DNA from: Thermaceae bacterium
GTDB lineage: Bacteria > Deinococcota > Deinococci > Deinococcales > Marinithermaceae
Length of the DNA: 5,255 nt
Reading direction: 5' to 3'
Assembly (NCBI GenBank): GCA_027053145.1
Contig: JALUED010000034.1
Span: 1 to 5,255 of the forward strand
Numbering within the stretch: the first letter of the stretch is position 1; every line of letters starts with the position of its first letter. Position numbers and translations under genes: made by a program. This document shows, piece by piece, positions 1 through 4,989 of this stretch. The notes below the pieces were generated by a model. That model saw only the letters and a list, made by a program, of their open reading frames with translations. It was not told the origin of the DNA and made no database searches.

Positions 1-1034
1 CCGACGCGCCCGCCTACCTGACCCGGCTTTTGAACCCCGAGCTCCACCAGGCGATGATCGAGATCGGCACCCCGCCGGCGGAGAACATCCGCGAGGCCTA
101 CCGCTTCTTGAAGGACATGCGCACCGTTGTCGCCGAGCTCGCCGAACGCCACGGCGTGCGCATCGTCGCCGCCGGCACCCACCCGTTTGCGCTTTGGGAG
201 AACGTACCCATCACCGAAAAGGAGCGCTACCAGGAGCTCCTCGGCGAGTTCCAGGACGCGGTGCGGGCCCTCCTCATCTTCGGTACCCACGTGCACATCG
301 GTGTGGGGGGGGACCTCGAGTTCCGCATCGACGCCATGAACGTGCTCCGCTACATGCTCCCCCACCTCCTTGCCCTCACCGTCTCCAGCCCCCTCTGGCG
401 CGGGCGCAGGACCGGGTTTAAGAGCTACCGGAACCTGATCTGGCGCAACCTCCCCCGCACCGGCATCCCGGTGGTCTTTGACTCCCACGCCGCCTACCAG
501 CACTTCGTGGACGTGCTCATCCAAACCGGCTCGATCCCCGATGCCTCCCGGATCTGGTGGGCGATCCGCCCCCACCACACCTACCCCACGCTGGAGTTCC
601 GCGCCTTCGACCTTGCCACCAACCCCATGGACGTGATCGCGGTGGCGGCGCTCGCCCAGGCGCTCGTCTACAAGCACTACCTGATGCGCCAGGACAACAT
701 CACCTTCCGCATCTACCCCACGCCGATGATCGAGGAAAACCTCTGGCGGGCGGCGCGCTACGGTCTTGAGGGCAAGCTGATTGACTTCGGCGAGCGCCGG
801 GAAAAGTGGGCTCGGGACCTGATGGTCGAGCTCGTGGAGTTCGTGGACGAGGTGCTCGACGAACTCGACTCCCGTTGGGCCGTCGAACACGTCTACCGCA
901 TCCTCGACCGCGGCACCTCGGCCGACCACCAGCTCAAGGTCTTCGAGGAAACCGGCGACGTGCGGGCGGTGGTGGACTGGCTGGCCGAGGAGACCCTGAA
1001 CTTTCCCGAAGAGAACGGGCAGAACCGGGTATAA
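1..1034 (+). CDS. Carboxylate-amine ligase, YbdK/GCS2 family (5' partial)
   Basis: Members of this glutamine-synthetase-like family (E. coli YbdK is the reference) join a carboxylate, usually the gamma-carboxyl of glutamate, to an amine with ATP; YbdK itself is a weak glutamate-cysteine ligase. The reading frame is open from base 3, so the true start lies upstream. By comparison with YbdK, recalled from memory, about 35-45 N-terminal residues are missing, including the G-x-E-x-E metal-binding segment. The visible family motifs, in order, are IEIGTPP (about 57-77), AGTHPF (171-188), HVHIGV (288-305), SSPLWRGRRTGFKSYR (about 384-431), WWAIRPHHTYPTLEFR (about 555-602) and RYGLEG (about 756-773). 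The product is soluble, with no signal peptide or membrane segment. The stop TAA lies inside a TATAAT hexamer, and the M20 peptidase gene follows after 12 bases. Family assignment is secure; the substrate is unknown. A glutamyl-thiol or other gamma-glutamyl product is possible. Confidence 0.9.
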   Translation, partial: DAPAYLTRLLNPELHQAMIEIGTPPAENIREAYRFLKDMRTVVAELAERHGVRIVAAGTHPFALWENVPITEKERYQELLGEFQDAVRALLIFGTHVHIGVGGDLEFRIDAMNVLRYMLPHLLALTVSSPLWRGRRTGFKSYRNLIWRNLPRTGIPVVFDSHAAYQHFVDVLIQTGSIPDASRIWWAIRPHHTYPTLEFRAFDLATNPMDVIAVAALAQALVYKHYLMRQDNITFRIYPTPMIEENLWRAARYGLEGKLIDFGERREKWARDLMVELVEFVDEVLDELDSRWAVEHVYRILDRGTSADHQLKVFEETGDVRAVVDWLAEETLNFPEENGQNRV

Positions 1035-1035
1035 T
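1030..1035 (+). promoter_or_regulatory. Perfect -10 hexamer TATAAT before the M20 peptidase gene
   Basis: The consensus TATAAT spans the stop codon of the ligase gene (its fourth base is the middle A of TAA). It ends 11 bases before the ATG at 1047, so a start site 6-7 bases downstream would give a leader of only about 5 bases. No Shine-Dalgarno sequence precedes the ATG and no convincing -35 box lies 16-18 bases upstream. I infer an internal promoter giving a near-leaderless transcript. Confidence 0.5.
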
Positions 1036-1046
1036 CCCAACCCGGG

Positions 1047-2219
1047 ATGCCGCTCGTCGCCGCCGATACCCTCGCCGACTTCGAAGCCACCCTACCCCGC
1101 TACCTCGCCGACCTTAAGACCCTGGTCGGCTTTGAAACGCCAAGCTGCTCCACCGCGCTGCCCGCCGAAGGGCGCAAGGAGTGCCTGCGCCACCTCCGGG
1201 CGGCGGCCACCTGGCTTGAAGGGCGGTTCGCCCTGATCGGCCGGGTCGAGCGGATCGAGCGCCCCACGGGTCCCGTGCTCAAGGTCACCCGCCGCGGGCG
1301 AGGGCCCAACGTCCTGCTTCTCGCCCACTACGACACCGTGCACCCTCGAGGATCCTGGCAAACGCTCTGGCGCGAGGACGGCGACCGCATCTACGGCCCC
1401 GGCGTCTACGACATGAAGGGCGGGCTGCTCTTCATCCCCTGGGCGGTGCGCCACCTCATCACCGCCGGGCTTGAGCACCCCCACCTCACCATCCTCCTCA
1501 CCCCCGACGAGGAGATCGGCTCCGAAGCTTCCCGGGAGGTCATCGAGCAGGAAGCAACCCTGGCCGACGCGGCCCTCGTGCTCGAGGCCCCCACCAAGGA
1601 AGGCCACCTCAAGGTGGCGCGGAAGGGGGTTGGCCTCTTCCGCGCCCGGATCGAGGGCAAGGCGGCCCACCAGGGGGTGGAGCCTGAGAAGGGCGTGAAC
1701 GCGGTGGTGGAAGCGGCCCACTTCGTCCTTTACGCCAAAGCCCAGGAGAACCTCGAGGCCGGCACCACCGTGGGCCCCAACGTGATCCGAGGGGGATTCG
1801 CCAGCAACGTGGTCGCCCCCGAAGCGGAGGTGCTCGTGGACCTCAGGGCCTGGACCCAAGAAGAGGGCGAGCGGGTGAAGCACGCGCTCAAAGGCTACCG
1901 GCCGAGGACGCCCGGCGCCCGGGTCGTGGTCGAAGGGGAACTCAACCGACCGCCCATGGAGCCCACCCCCGACTCGATGCGGCTTTTCGAGCTCGCCCAG
2001 GAGGAAGCCCGAGCCCTCGGATTCGAGGTGGCCCCGGGGCGCGTGGGCGGCGGTTCCGACGGCAACTTCACCCAAGCCCAAGGGGTCCCCACCCTGGACG
2101 GCCTCGGGCCCGTGGGCGGCGACGCCCACCAACCCACCGAGCACGTCTTGAAGGCCGGCCTGGCCCCCCGGGCCGCGTTGCTCGCGAGGCTTCTCGCCCG
2201 GCTTGTAGACTGGCGCTAG
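1047..2219 (+). CDS. M20 family metallopeptidase, glutamate carboxypeptidase (CPG2) type
   Basis: A di-zinc M20 peptidase of 390 residues, the usual length for the family. Relatives such as Pseudomonas CPG2 release C-terminal glutamate from folates or peptides; others cleave dipeptides or N-acyl amino acids. The metal-site residues are all present: H94 and D96 (AHYDTVH), D122 (YDMKGG), catalytic E155 with E156 (TPDEEIGS), E180 (LEAPT) and H361 (GDAHQPTEH). The lid/dimerisation domain runs from about 193 to 300, with H208 in KAAHQG and the conserved SN (253-254) and DLR (265-267). A GGGSDGN loop lies at 334-340. Unlike CPG2 there is no signal peptide, so it should act in the cytoplasm. The ATG at 1047 is the first start after the in-frame TAA of the upstream gene. 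The next gene's ATG follows the stop with no gap. Fold and catalysis are secure; substrate specificity is inferred only. Confidence 0.92.
   Translation: MPLVAADTLADFEATLPRYLADLKTLVGFETPSCSTALPAEGRKECLRHLRAAATWLEGRFALIGRVERIERPTGPVLKVTRRGRGPNVLLLAHYDTVHPRGSWQTLWREDGDRIYGPGVYDMKGGLLFIPWAVRHLITAGLEHPHLTILLTPDEEIGSEASREVIEQEATLADAALVLEAPTKEGHLKVARKGVGLFRARIEGKAAHQGVEPEKGVNAVVEAAHFVLYAKAQENLEAGTTVGPNVIRGGFASNVVAPEAEVLVDLRAWTQEEGERVKHALKGYRPRTPGARVVVEGELNRPPMEPTPDSMRLFELAQEEARALGFEVAPGRVGGGSDGNFTQAQGVPTLDGLGPVGGDAHQPTEHVLKAGLAPRAALLARLLARLVDWR
2206..2211 (+). promoter_or_regulatory. Candidate -10 hexamer TAGACT before the small ORF
   Basis: TAGACT fits TANNNT and ends 8 bases before the ATG at 2220, the spacing expected for a leaderless transcript. 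It lies within the last codons of the peptidase gene. No Shine-Dalgarno sequence or -35 box is visible. Read-through from the peptidase gene with re-initiation at TAGATG is the alternative. Confidence 0.3.
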
Positions 2220-2489
2220 ATGTTCTTTCGCCGCGAAGAACACCTGAAAAACGAGGGGCGGTTTTTCCTCTGCCAGGTGCGCACCGCCTCCGGCGAGGTG
2301 GTGCCGATCCGGATCGCAAAGAGCGCCGAGCTCTCCCCCACCGCCGAGGGCTACTACCTGCGCAAGGTCATCGTCGCCCCGAAAAGCCTCGACCAGGCGG
2401 TGCTCGAGGTCTGGTTCGACCGGCGGATGCGCCCGGTGCGAAAATCGGTCGAGGGCGGCGAGCTCGTGCCCATCAAGGAGTGGCGATGA
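2220..2489 (+). CDS. Conserved-looking small protein of unknown function (89 aa)
   Basis: I do not recognise this family. The 89-residue product is soluble, charged and basic at both ends, without cysteine pairs, a signal peptide or membrane segments. It begins MFFRREEHLKNEGRFFLCQV. Alternating hydrophobic stretches (FFLCQVRTASG, VVPIRIAKSAEL, AVLEVWFDRRMRPVR) suggest a small mostly beta domain. It is real coding sequence by position: the ATG abuts the peptidase stop (TAG then ATG) and its own TGA overlaps the cupin ATG. Codon use matches the neighbours. Linkage to the peptidase and cupin suggests co-expression but does not show a function. A nucleic-acid-binding or regulatory role is possible from the basic charge and is only a guess. 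Confidence 0.75.
   Translation: MFFRREEHLKNEGRFFLCQVRTASGEVVPIRIAKSAELSPTAEGYYLRKVIVAPKSLDQAVLEVWFDRRMRPVRKSVEGGELVPIKEWR
2475..2480 (+). promoter_or_regulatory. Shine-Dalgarno AAGGAG deciding the cupin start
   Basis: AAGGAG stands 5 bases before the ATG at 2486. It is the only strong Shine-Dalgarno sequence before a start codon in the window. It favours ATG 2486 over the in-frame GTG at 2480, which would overlap the site. It is consistent with internal initiation in a polycistronic message. Confidence 0.7.
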
Positions 2490-2812
2490 AGCGAAAAAGC
2501 TTAAAGGCGAAAAAGCCGCTGATCCCCGGCGCGCTCGCGGCCGCCTTCGGCGGCGAGCGGGCGATGGTGAACCTAGTCGAGCTTAGGCCCGGCACCGAGG
2601 TGCCCGAGCACGCCCACCCCGAGGAGCAGATCACCCTGGTAATCCGGGGGCGGATCCTTTTTGCGCTCGAGGGCGAAGCGGTCGAGCTCGGCCCCGAGGA
2701 CGCGGTCTGGGTGCCCGGCGGGGCCCGGCACCGGGTCGAGGCGCTTGAGGCAAGCCTGGTCCTCGACGTTTTCAGCCCGGTGCGAAAGGACCTCCTCAAA
2801 AAGCTCGGCTAA
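2486..2812 (+). CDS. Small single-domain cupin protein
   Basis: A 108-residue protein consisting of one conserved beta-barrel cupin (cupin_2 type) after a basic N-terminus (MKRKSLKAKK). Motif 1 is GTEVPEHAHPEEQ followed by IRG, giving candidate metal ligands H42, H44 and E47 (or E46). Motif 2 is PGGARH, giving H82. The metal site therefore looks intact. The C-terminal LDVFSPVRKDLL is typical of small bacterial cupins. Such proteins can be dioxygenases, isomerases, or ligand- or metal-binding regulators, so no reaction can be assigned. The ATG overlaps the preceding stop (ATGA), implying translational coupling to the 89-residue protein. The TAA overlaps the TAG of the convergent minus-strand gene. 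Confidence 0.88.
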   Translation: MKRKSLKAKKPLIPGALAAAFGGERAMVNLVELRPGTEVPEHAHPEEQITLVIRGRILFALEGEAVELGPEDAVWVPGGARHRVEALEASLVLDVFSPVRKDLLKKLG

Positions 2813-2997
2813 GCCTCCTTCCACCTCAAGAAGACGTAGTCCAAAAAGCCCACGAGCAAAAACCCGGTGAGCAGGGCGTCCACCGCGTGGCCCCGGTTCA
2901 GCGTGGGCTCCAAAAGCAGGTCAAGGAACAGCATCACGCCGCTAGCCGCAAGGGCTTGGCAGAGGAAAAACCGCCAGCGGGGAAGGCAGACCTCCAT
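2809..2997 (-). CDS. Small two-helix membrane protein of unknown function (62 aa)
   Basis: I do not recognise a named family. The 62-residue product has two hydrophobic segments, about residues 10-29 (ending in LFLDLLL) and 41-57 (ALLTGFLLVGFLDYVFL), joined by a short polar loop EPTLNRGHAVD. Basic residues flank the outer ends (R7, R9; R58, K60), so by the positive-inside rule both termini should be cytoplasmic. It starts 10 bases after the stop of the LOG-family gene and is probably co-transcribed with it. A TAGGTT hexamer 7 bases before the ATG could also drive it alone. Its TAG overlaps the cupin TAA on the other strand. The clean hydrophobic pattern and fit between neighbours support a real gene. 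Confidence 0.7.
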   Translation of the reverse strand: MEVCLPRWRFFLCQALAASGVMLFLDLLLEPTLNRGHAVDALLTGFLLVGFLDYVFLRWKEA

Positions 2998-3004
2998 ACC
3001 CTAG

Positions 3005-3010
3005 AACCTA
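3005..3010 (-). promoter_or_regulatory. Candidate -10 hexamer TAGGTT before the small membrane protein
   Basis: Read on the minus strand, TAGGTT is followed by 7 bases and the ATG at 2997. Its first three bases are the TAG stop codon of the LOG-family gene. No Shine-Dalgarno sequence or clear -35 box is present. The spacing matches that at the LOG and psuG genes. Confidence 0.4.
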
Positions 3011-3538
3011 CCCGATTTCCCTAAGAAAAGCCCGAAGCTCGGCCTCGTCTTCGAAAAACCAAAGAAGCGCAAGGTCCTCCGGCCTAACCTCAAGCCCCGG
3101 GCGCAGGACCGTGCGCCACTCGGCGTGCACCGCCAGGGGCCTTGGACGCCGGCCGGCGAGCCGGTCCACATAGGCTAGGTTCCACGCCAGGGCAATCTCG
3201 GCGAGCGTACCCACGCCCCCGGGAAGGGCGACCGCGGCCGCCGCCAGATCGAGCATCCGGCCTATGCGCGCGGGCAGGCTAGGGGACGGAAGCTCAAGAT
3301 CCAAAAACGGGTTGGCGCCGCCCCGCCCAGGAAAGACCGGCGGCGCGGTGACCCCGATCACCAGCCCCCCGGCCTCCTTGGCCCCGCGGCTTGCCGCCTC
3401 CATCACCCCACCGTAGCCGCCGGTGACCAGGGCAAAGCCCTCCTCGGCGATCGCCCGACCGAAGGCCAGGGCGCGGGCGTAAGCCTCAGAACCCGGCGCC
3501 GCCCGGGAAGAACCGAAAAGCGCGACGACCTTCCCCAT
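3008..3538 (-). CDS. LOG family protein (nucleotide 5'-monophosphate phosphoribohydrolase-like)
   Basis: LOG proteins have a Rossmann-like fold and, where tested, cleave the N-glycosidic bond of nucleoside 5'-monophosphates, including cytokinin nucleotides. Many were once mis-annotated as lysine decarboxylases. This 176-residue product shows an N-terminal FGSSR strand-loop (8-12), the phosphate-binding GGYGGVMEA (40-48), and the hallmark PGGVGTLAE (106-114) ending in the catalytic Glu E114. Arginines R91 and R94 in ARIGRMLDL occupy the place of the family's catalytic Arg. From memory it closely resembles T. thermophilus TT1887, a structurally solved member of similar length (GVTAP, NPF-DLELP and RIGR-LDL segments shared). 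The ATG at 3538 is preceded by TAGGCT at 7-base spacing. A small membrane protein gene follows. The family is secure; the physiological nucleotide is unknown. Confidence 0.9.
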   Translation of the reverse strand: MGKVVALFGSSRAAPGSEAYARALAFGRAIAEEGFALVTGGYGGVMEAASRGAKEAGGLVIGVTAPPVFPGRGGANPFLDLELPSPSLPARIGRMLDLAAAAVALPGGVGTLAEIALAWNLAYVDRLAGRRPRPLAVHAEWRTVLRPGLEVRPEDLALLWFFEDEAELRAFLREIG

Positions 3539-3545
3539 GCCCCAA

Positions 3546-3551
3546 AGCCTA
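3546..3551 (-). promoter_or_regulatory. Candidate -10 hexamer TAGGCT for the LOG-family gene
   Basis: On the minus strand TAGGCT is followed by 7 bases (ttggggc) and the ATG. The same hexamer at the same distance precedes psuG. There is no Shine-Dalgarno sequence. A poor -35 candidate (TTAGGC) sits 17 bases upstream. This is the best placed promoter in the window because it lies in a divergent gap where a promoter must exist. Confidence 0.55.
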
Positions 3552-3582
3552 CCGGGAATTTAACCCGGGCCTAACCGGACCT

Positions 3583-3594
3583 TTGCAAGCCTGG
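3583..3594 (+). repeat. 12-base direct repeat, copy 1 (upstream of ATG 3599)
   Basis: TTGCAAGCCTGG occurs here, ending 4 bases before the ATG, and again exactly at 3630-3641 inside the signal-peptide coding region, 47 bases later. The first copy covers the candidate -10 element. Confidence 0.45.
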
Positions 3595-3598
3595 GGGC

Positions 3599-4063
3599 AT
3601 GCGAAAGGGGGCTTTCTACCTCTTGCTGCTTGCAAGCCTGGCCTTGGGCCAGACCCTTCGGCTCGGGCTAAGCCTCGAGGGACAGCTTTTGCCGCTTGGG
3701 CTTGCCGGCTTCGCCGAGTACCGGACCGCGGGGGGAGGGCTTCTTCGCCTTACGCTTGGCCACGACTACTACGGCCCCTTTGTCCTAGGGGAGCTTGGGC
3801 TTTTGCTTCAGGAAAGCCCTTGGGAACGCAGCTGGGCCTCCGTGGGCGGCGGCTACTACTTCGGCGGCGAAAACGAAGCCTTCCCGTTCCTCCTCGCCGG
3901 CGCGGGGCGCTACGCCTACGACGAACGGATCGGGGTCTGGGGCGGGGCGATGCTTCCCTTTGACCTGCTTGCGGGCAAAACCCAACTGGACTCCGGCGCC
4001 GGACTCGCCCTCTTCGCGTTGCTCCGGGTGCGCGTCGAGGTCGCCGAAGTCGAGATCCGCTGA
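3599..4063 (+). CDS. Small exported protein, possibly envelope-associated beta-barrel or beta-sandwich
   Basis: I do not recognise a family. The 154-residue product has a clear Sec signal peptide: MRK, a hydrophobic core (FYLLLLASLAL) and a likely cleavage after A-L-G (residues 15-17), before Q18. The mature part is rich in Gly, Leu and Tyr and shows alternating polar/hydrophobic stretches (LRLGLSLEGQLL, LLRLTLGHDYYG, SVGGGYYFGG, LLRVRVEVAEVEIR), as expected of beta strands, perhaps an outer-membrane or surface protein. Acidic residues are frequent and there is no cysteine, hence no lipobox. The ATG at 3599 is chosen because it gives the complete signal peptide. The stop TGA at 4061-4063 leaves 35 bases before psuG. 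Function is not assignable. Confidence 0.72.
   Translation: MRKGAFYLLLLASLALGQTLRLGLSLEGQLLPLGLAGFAEYRTAGGGLLRLTLGHDYYGPFVLGELGLLLQESPWERSWASVGGGYYFGGENEAFPFLLAGAGRYAYDERIGVWGGAMLPFDLLAGKTQLDSGAGLALFALLRVRVEVAEVEIR
3630..3641 (+). repeat. 12-base direct repeat, copy 2 (inside signal peptide)
   Basis: Exact second copy of TTGCAAGCCTGG, encoding part of LASLA in the signal peptide. Here it is preceded by C, so it contains the 8-base palindrome CTTGCAAG. Confidence 0.45.
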
Positions 4064-4085
4064 CCGCGGGCCGGCTTCCATCTGG

Positions 4086-4091
4086 TAGGCT
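4086..4091 (+). promoter_or_regulatory. Candidate -10 hexamer TAGGCT for psuG
   Basis: TAGGCT, then 7 bases (gggcgcc), then the GTG start at 4099. There is no Shine-Dalgarno sequence. A weak -35-like CTGACC at 4060-4065 overlaps the upstream stop codon but is 20 bases away, longer than the usual 16-18. A leaderless psuG transcript is inferred. Confidence 0.5.
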
Positions 4092-4098
4092 GGGCGCC

Positions 4099-4980
4099 GT
4101 GCGGATCGCCGACCGCGTAGCCGACGCCCTGGAAAACGGCCGCCCGGTGGTGGCGTTGGAATCTACCGTGATCACCCACGGCCTCGCCCGACCGGAAAAC
4201 CTCGAGGTCGCCCGGGCGATGGTGGCTGCCGTGGGGGAGGCGGGCGCGGTCCCGGCGGTGATCGCGGTCGTCCGGGGCGAGGTCCGAATCGGCCTTGAGG
4301 AAGCCGAGCTTGAAGCCCTTGCCGCAGACGAAACCGCCGAGAAGGCAAGCCTTTGGAACCTCGCCGCCCTGGTGGCGGGGGCGCGCACGGCCGGCACCAC
4401 CGTGGCCGCGACCGCCTTCCTCGCCCATCGGGCAGGGATTTCGGTCTTTGCCACCGGGGGGATCGGCGGCGTGCACCCCGCGCCCTTCGACGAGTCCGCC
4501 GACCTGGTGGCGCTTTCCAAGACCCCGATCCTGGTGGTGAGCTCGGGGATGAAGAGCATCCTCGACCTTGGGGCCACCCTCGAGCGCCTGGAGACCCTGG
4601 GCGTGGCGGTGGTGGGCTACCGCACAAGCCAGCTCCCCGCCTTTCACAGCCCGACGAGCCCCTACCCCCTCCCCGCCCGGGTGGAGAGCCCCGAGGAGGC
4701 CGCAGCGGTCTTCAAAGCCCAGCGCGCGCTCGGGCTTTCCTCGGCGGTGCTCGTTTTCAACCCGGTCCCCGAAGGACTCCCCTTCGAGCAGGTCGAGGCC
4801 TGGGTCGAGACGGCCAACCGCGAGGCCAAGGCGCAGGGCATCCACGGCAAGGCCCTCACCCCCTTCCTCTTGAGGCGGCTCGCCGAGCTCTCTGGCGGCG
4901 AGACCGACCGGGTAAACCGCCAGCTCCTCGTCGAGAACGCCCGGCTCGCGGCCGCGATCGCCCGCGCCCTCGCGGGCTAA
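4099..4980 (+). CDS. psuG: Pseudouridine-5'-phosphate glycosidase
   Basis: PsuG cleaves the C-C glycosidic bond of pseudouridine 5'-phosphate reversibly to uracil and ribose 5-phosphate, in the cytoplasm, with a divalent metal (Mn). The 293-residue length fits the family (E. coli about 312). Residues equivalent to the E. coli active site, numbered there from memory, are all present: E21 in ALEST (E31), K82 (K93), H126 in GGIGGVH (H137), metal ligand D135 in ESADL (D149), Schiff-base lysine K152 in SSGMKSILD (K166) and N273 (N289). The conserved GYRTSQLPAF, NPVPE and GKALTPFLL blocks follow. The GTG at 4099 gives the normal short N-terminus before ALEST and is preceded by TAGGCT. No kinase gene psuK adjoins it in the window; a RodZ-like gene follows after 9 bases. 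Enzyme identity is very secure. Confidence 0.96.
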   Translation: MRIADRVADALENGRPVVALESTVITHGLARPENLEVARAMVAAVGEAGAVPAVIAVVRGEVRIGLEEAELEALAADETAEKASLWNLAALVAGARTAGTTVAATAFLAHRAGISVFATGGIGGVHPAPFDESADLVALSKTPILVVSSGMKSILDLGATLERLETLGVAVVGYRTSQLPAFHSPTSPYPLPARVESPEEAAAVFKAQRALGLSSAVLVFNPVPEGLPFEQVEAWVETANREAKAQGIHGKALTPFLLRRLAELSGGETDRVNRQLLVENARLAAAIARALAG

Positions 4981-4983
4981 GAT
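4978..4983 (+). promoter_or_regulatory. Candidate -10 hexamer TAAGAT before the RodZ-like gene
   Basis: TAAGAT starts with the TAA stop codon of psuG and is followed by 6 bases (gaatag) and the GTG at 4990. No Shine-Dalgarno sequence is seen. The spacing is that of a leaderless start. Confidence 0.4.
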
Positions 4984-4989
4984 GAATAG

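Larger units (their letters stand above)
3539..3598. promoter_or_regulatory. 60-base divergent intergenic region
   Basis: This gap separates the LOG-family start (minus) from the exported-protein start (plus), so it should hold both promoters. It contains an AT-rich island (AATTTAA, 3557-3563) flanked by the inverted arms CCGGG (3552-3556) and CCCGG (3564-3568). This could be a small operator-like dyad or simply the AT-rich part of the minus-strand promoter. On the plus strand AAGCCT at 3587-3592 stands 6 bases before the ATG; it has the key A2 and T6 of a -10 but not T1. Confidence 0.4.

Noticed and set aside
30..32. TTG as start of the carboxylate-amine ligase
   Set aside because: The frame stays open to base 3 with family-like sequence, and the conserved N-terminal metal-binding segment must lie upstream of the window.
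1092..2243. Long minus-strand open frame (383 codons) opposite the M20 peptidase
   Set aside because: It lies antisense to a gene with complete catalytic motifs. Its translation is Gly/His/Pro-rich without recognisable domains, typical of the antisense frame of GC-rich genes.
2480..2482. GTG as an earlier start of the cupin
   Set aside because: It overlaps the AAGGAG site that is ideally placed for ATG 2486, and it adds only two residues.
2807..2815. GGCT-A-AGCC dyad at the convergent junction as a terminator
   Set aside because: The arms are only 4 bases with a 1-base loop and no T-run follows, so no stable hairpin is expected. It mainly reflects the two overlapping stop codons.
3583..3963. 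Alternative plus-strand frame overlapping the exported-protein gene
   Set aside because: Its translation is Arg/Pro/Gly-rich without a domain, whereas the frame from 3599 encodes a proper signal peptide.
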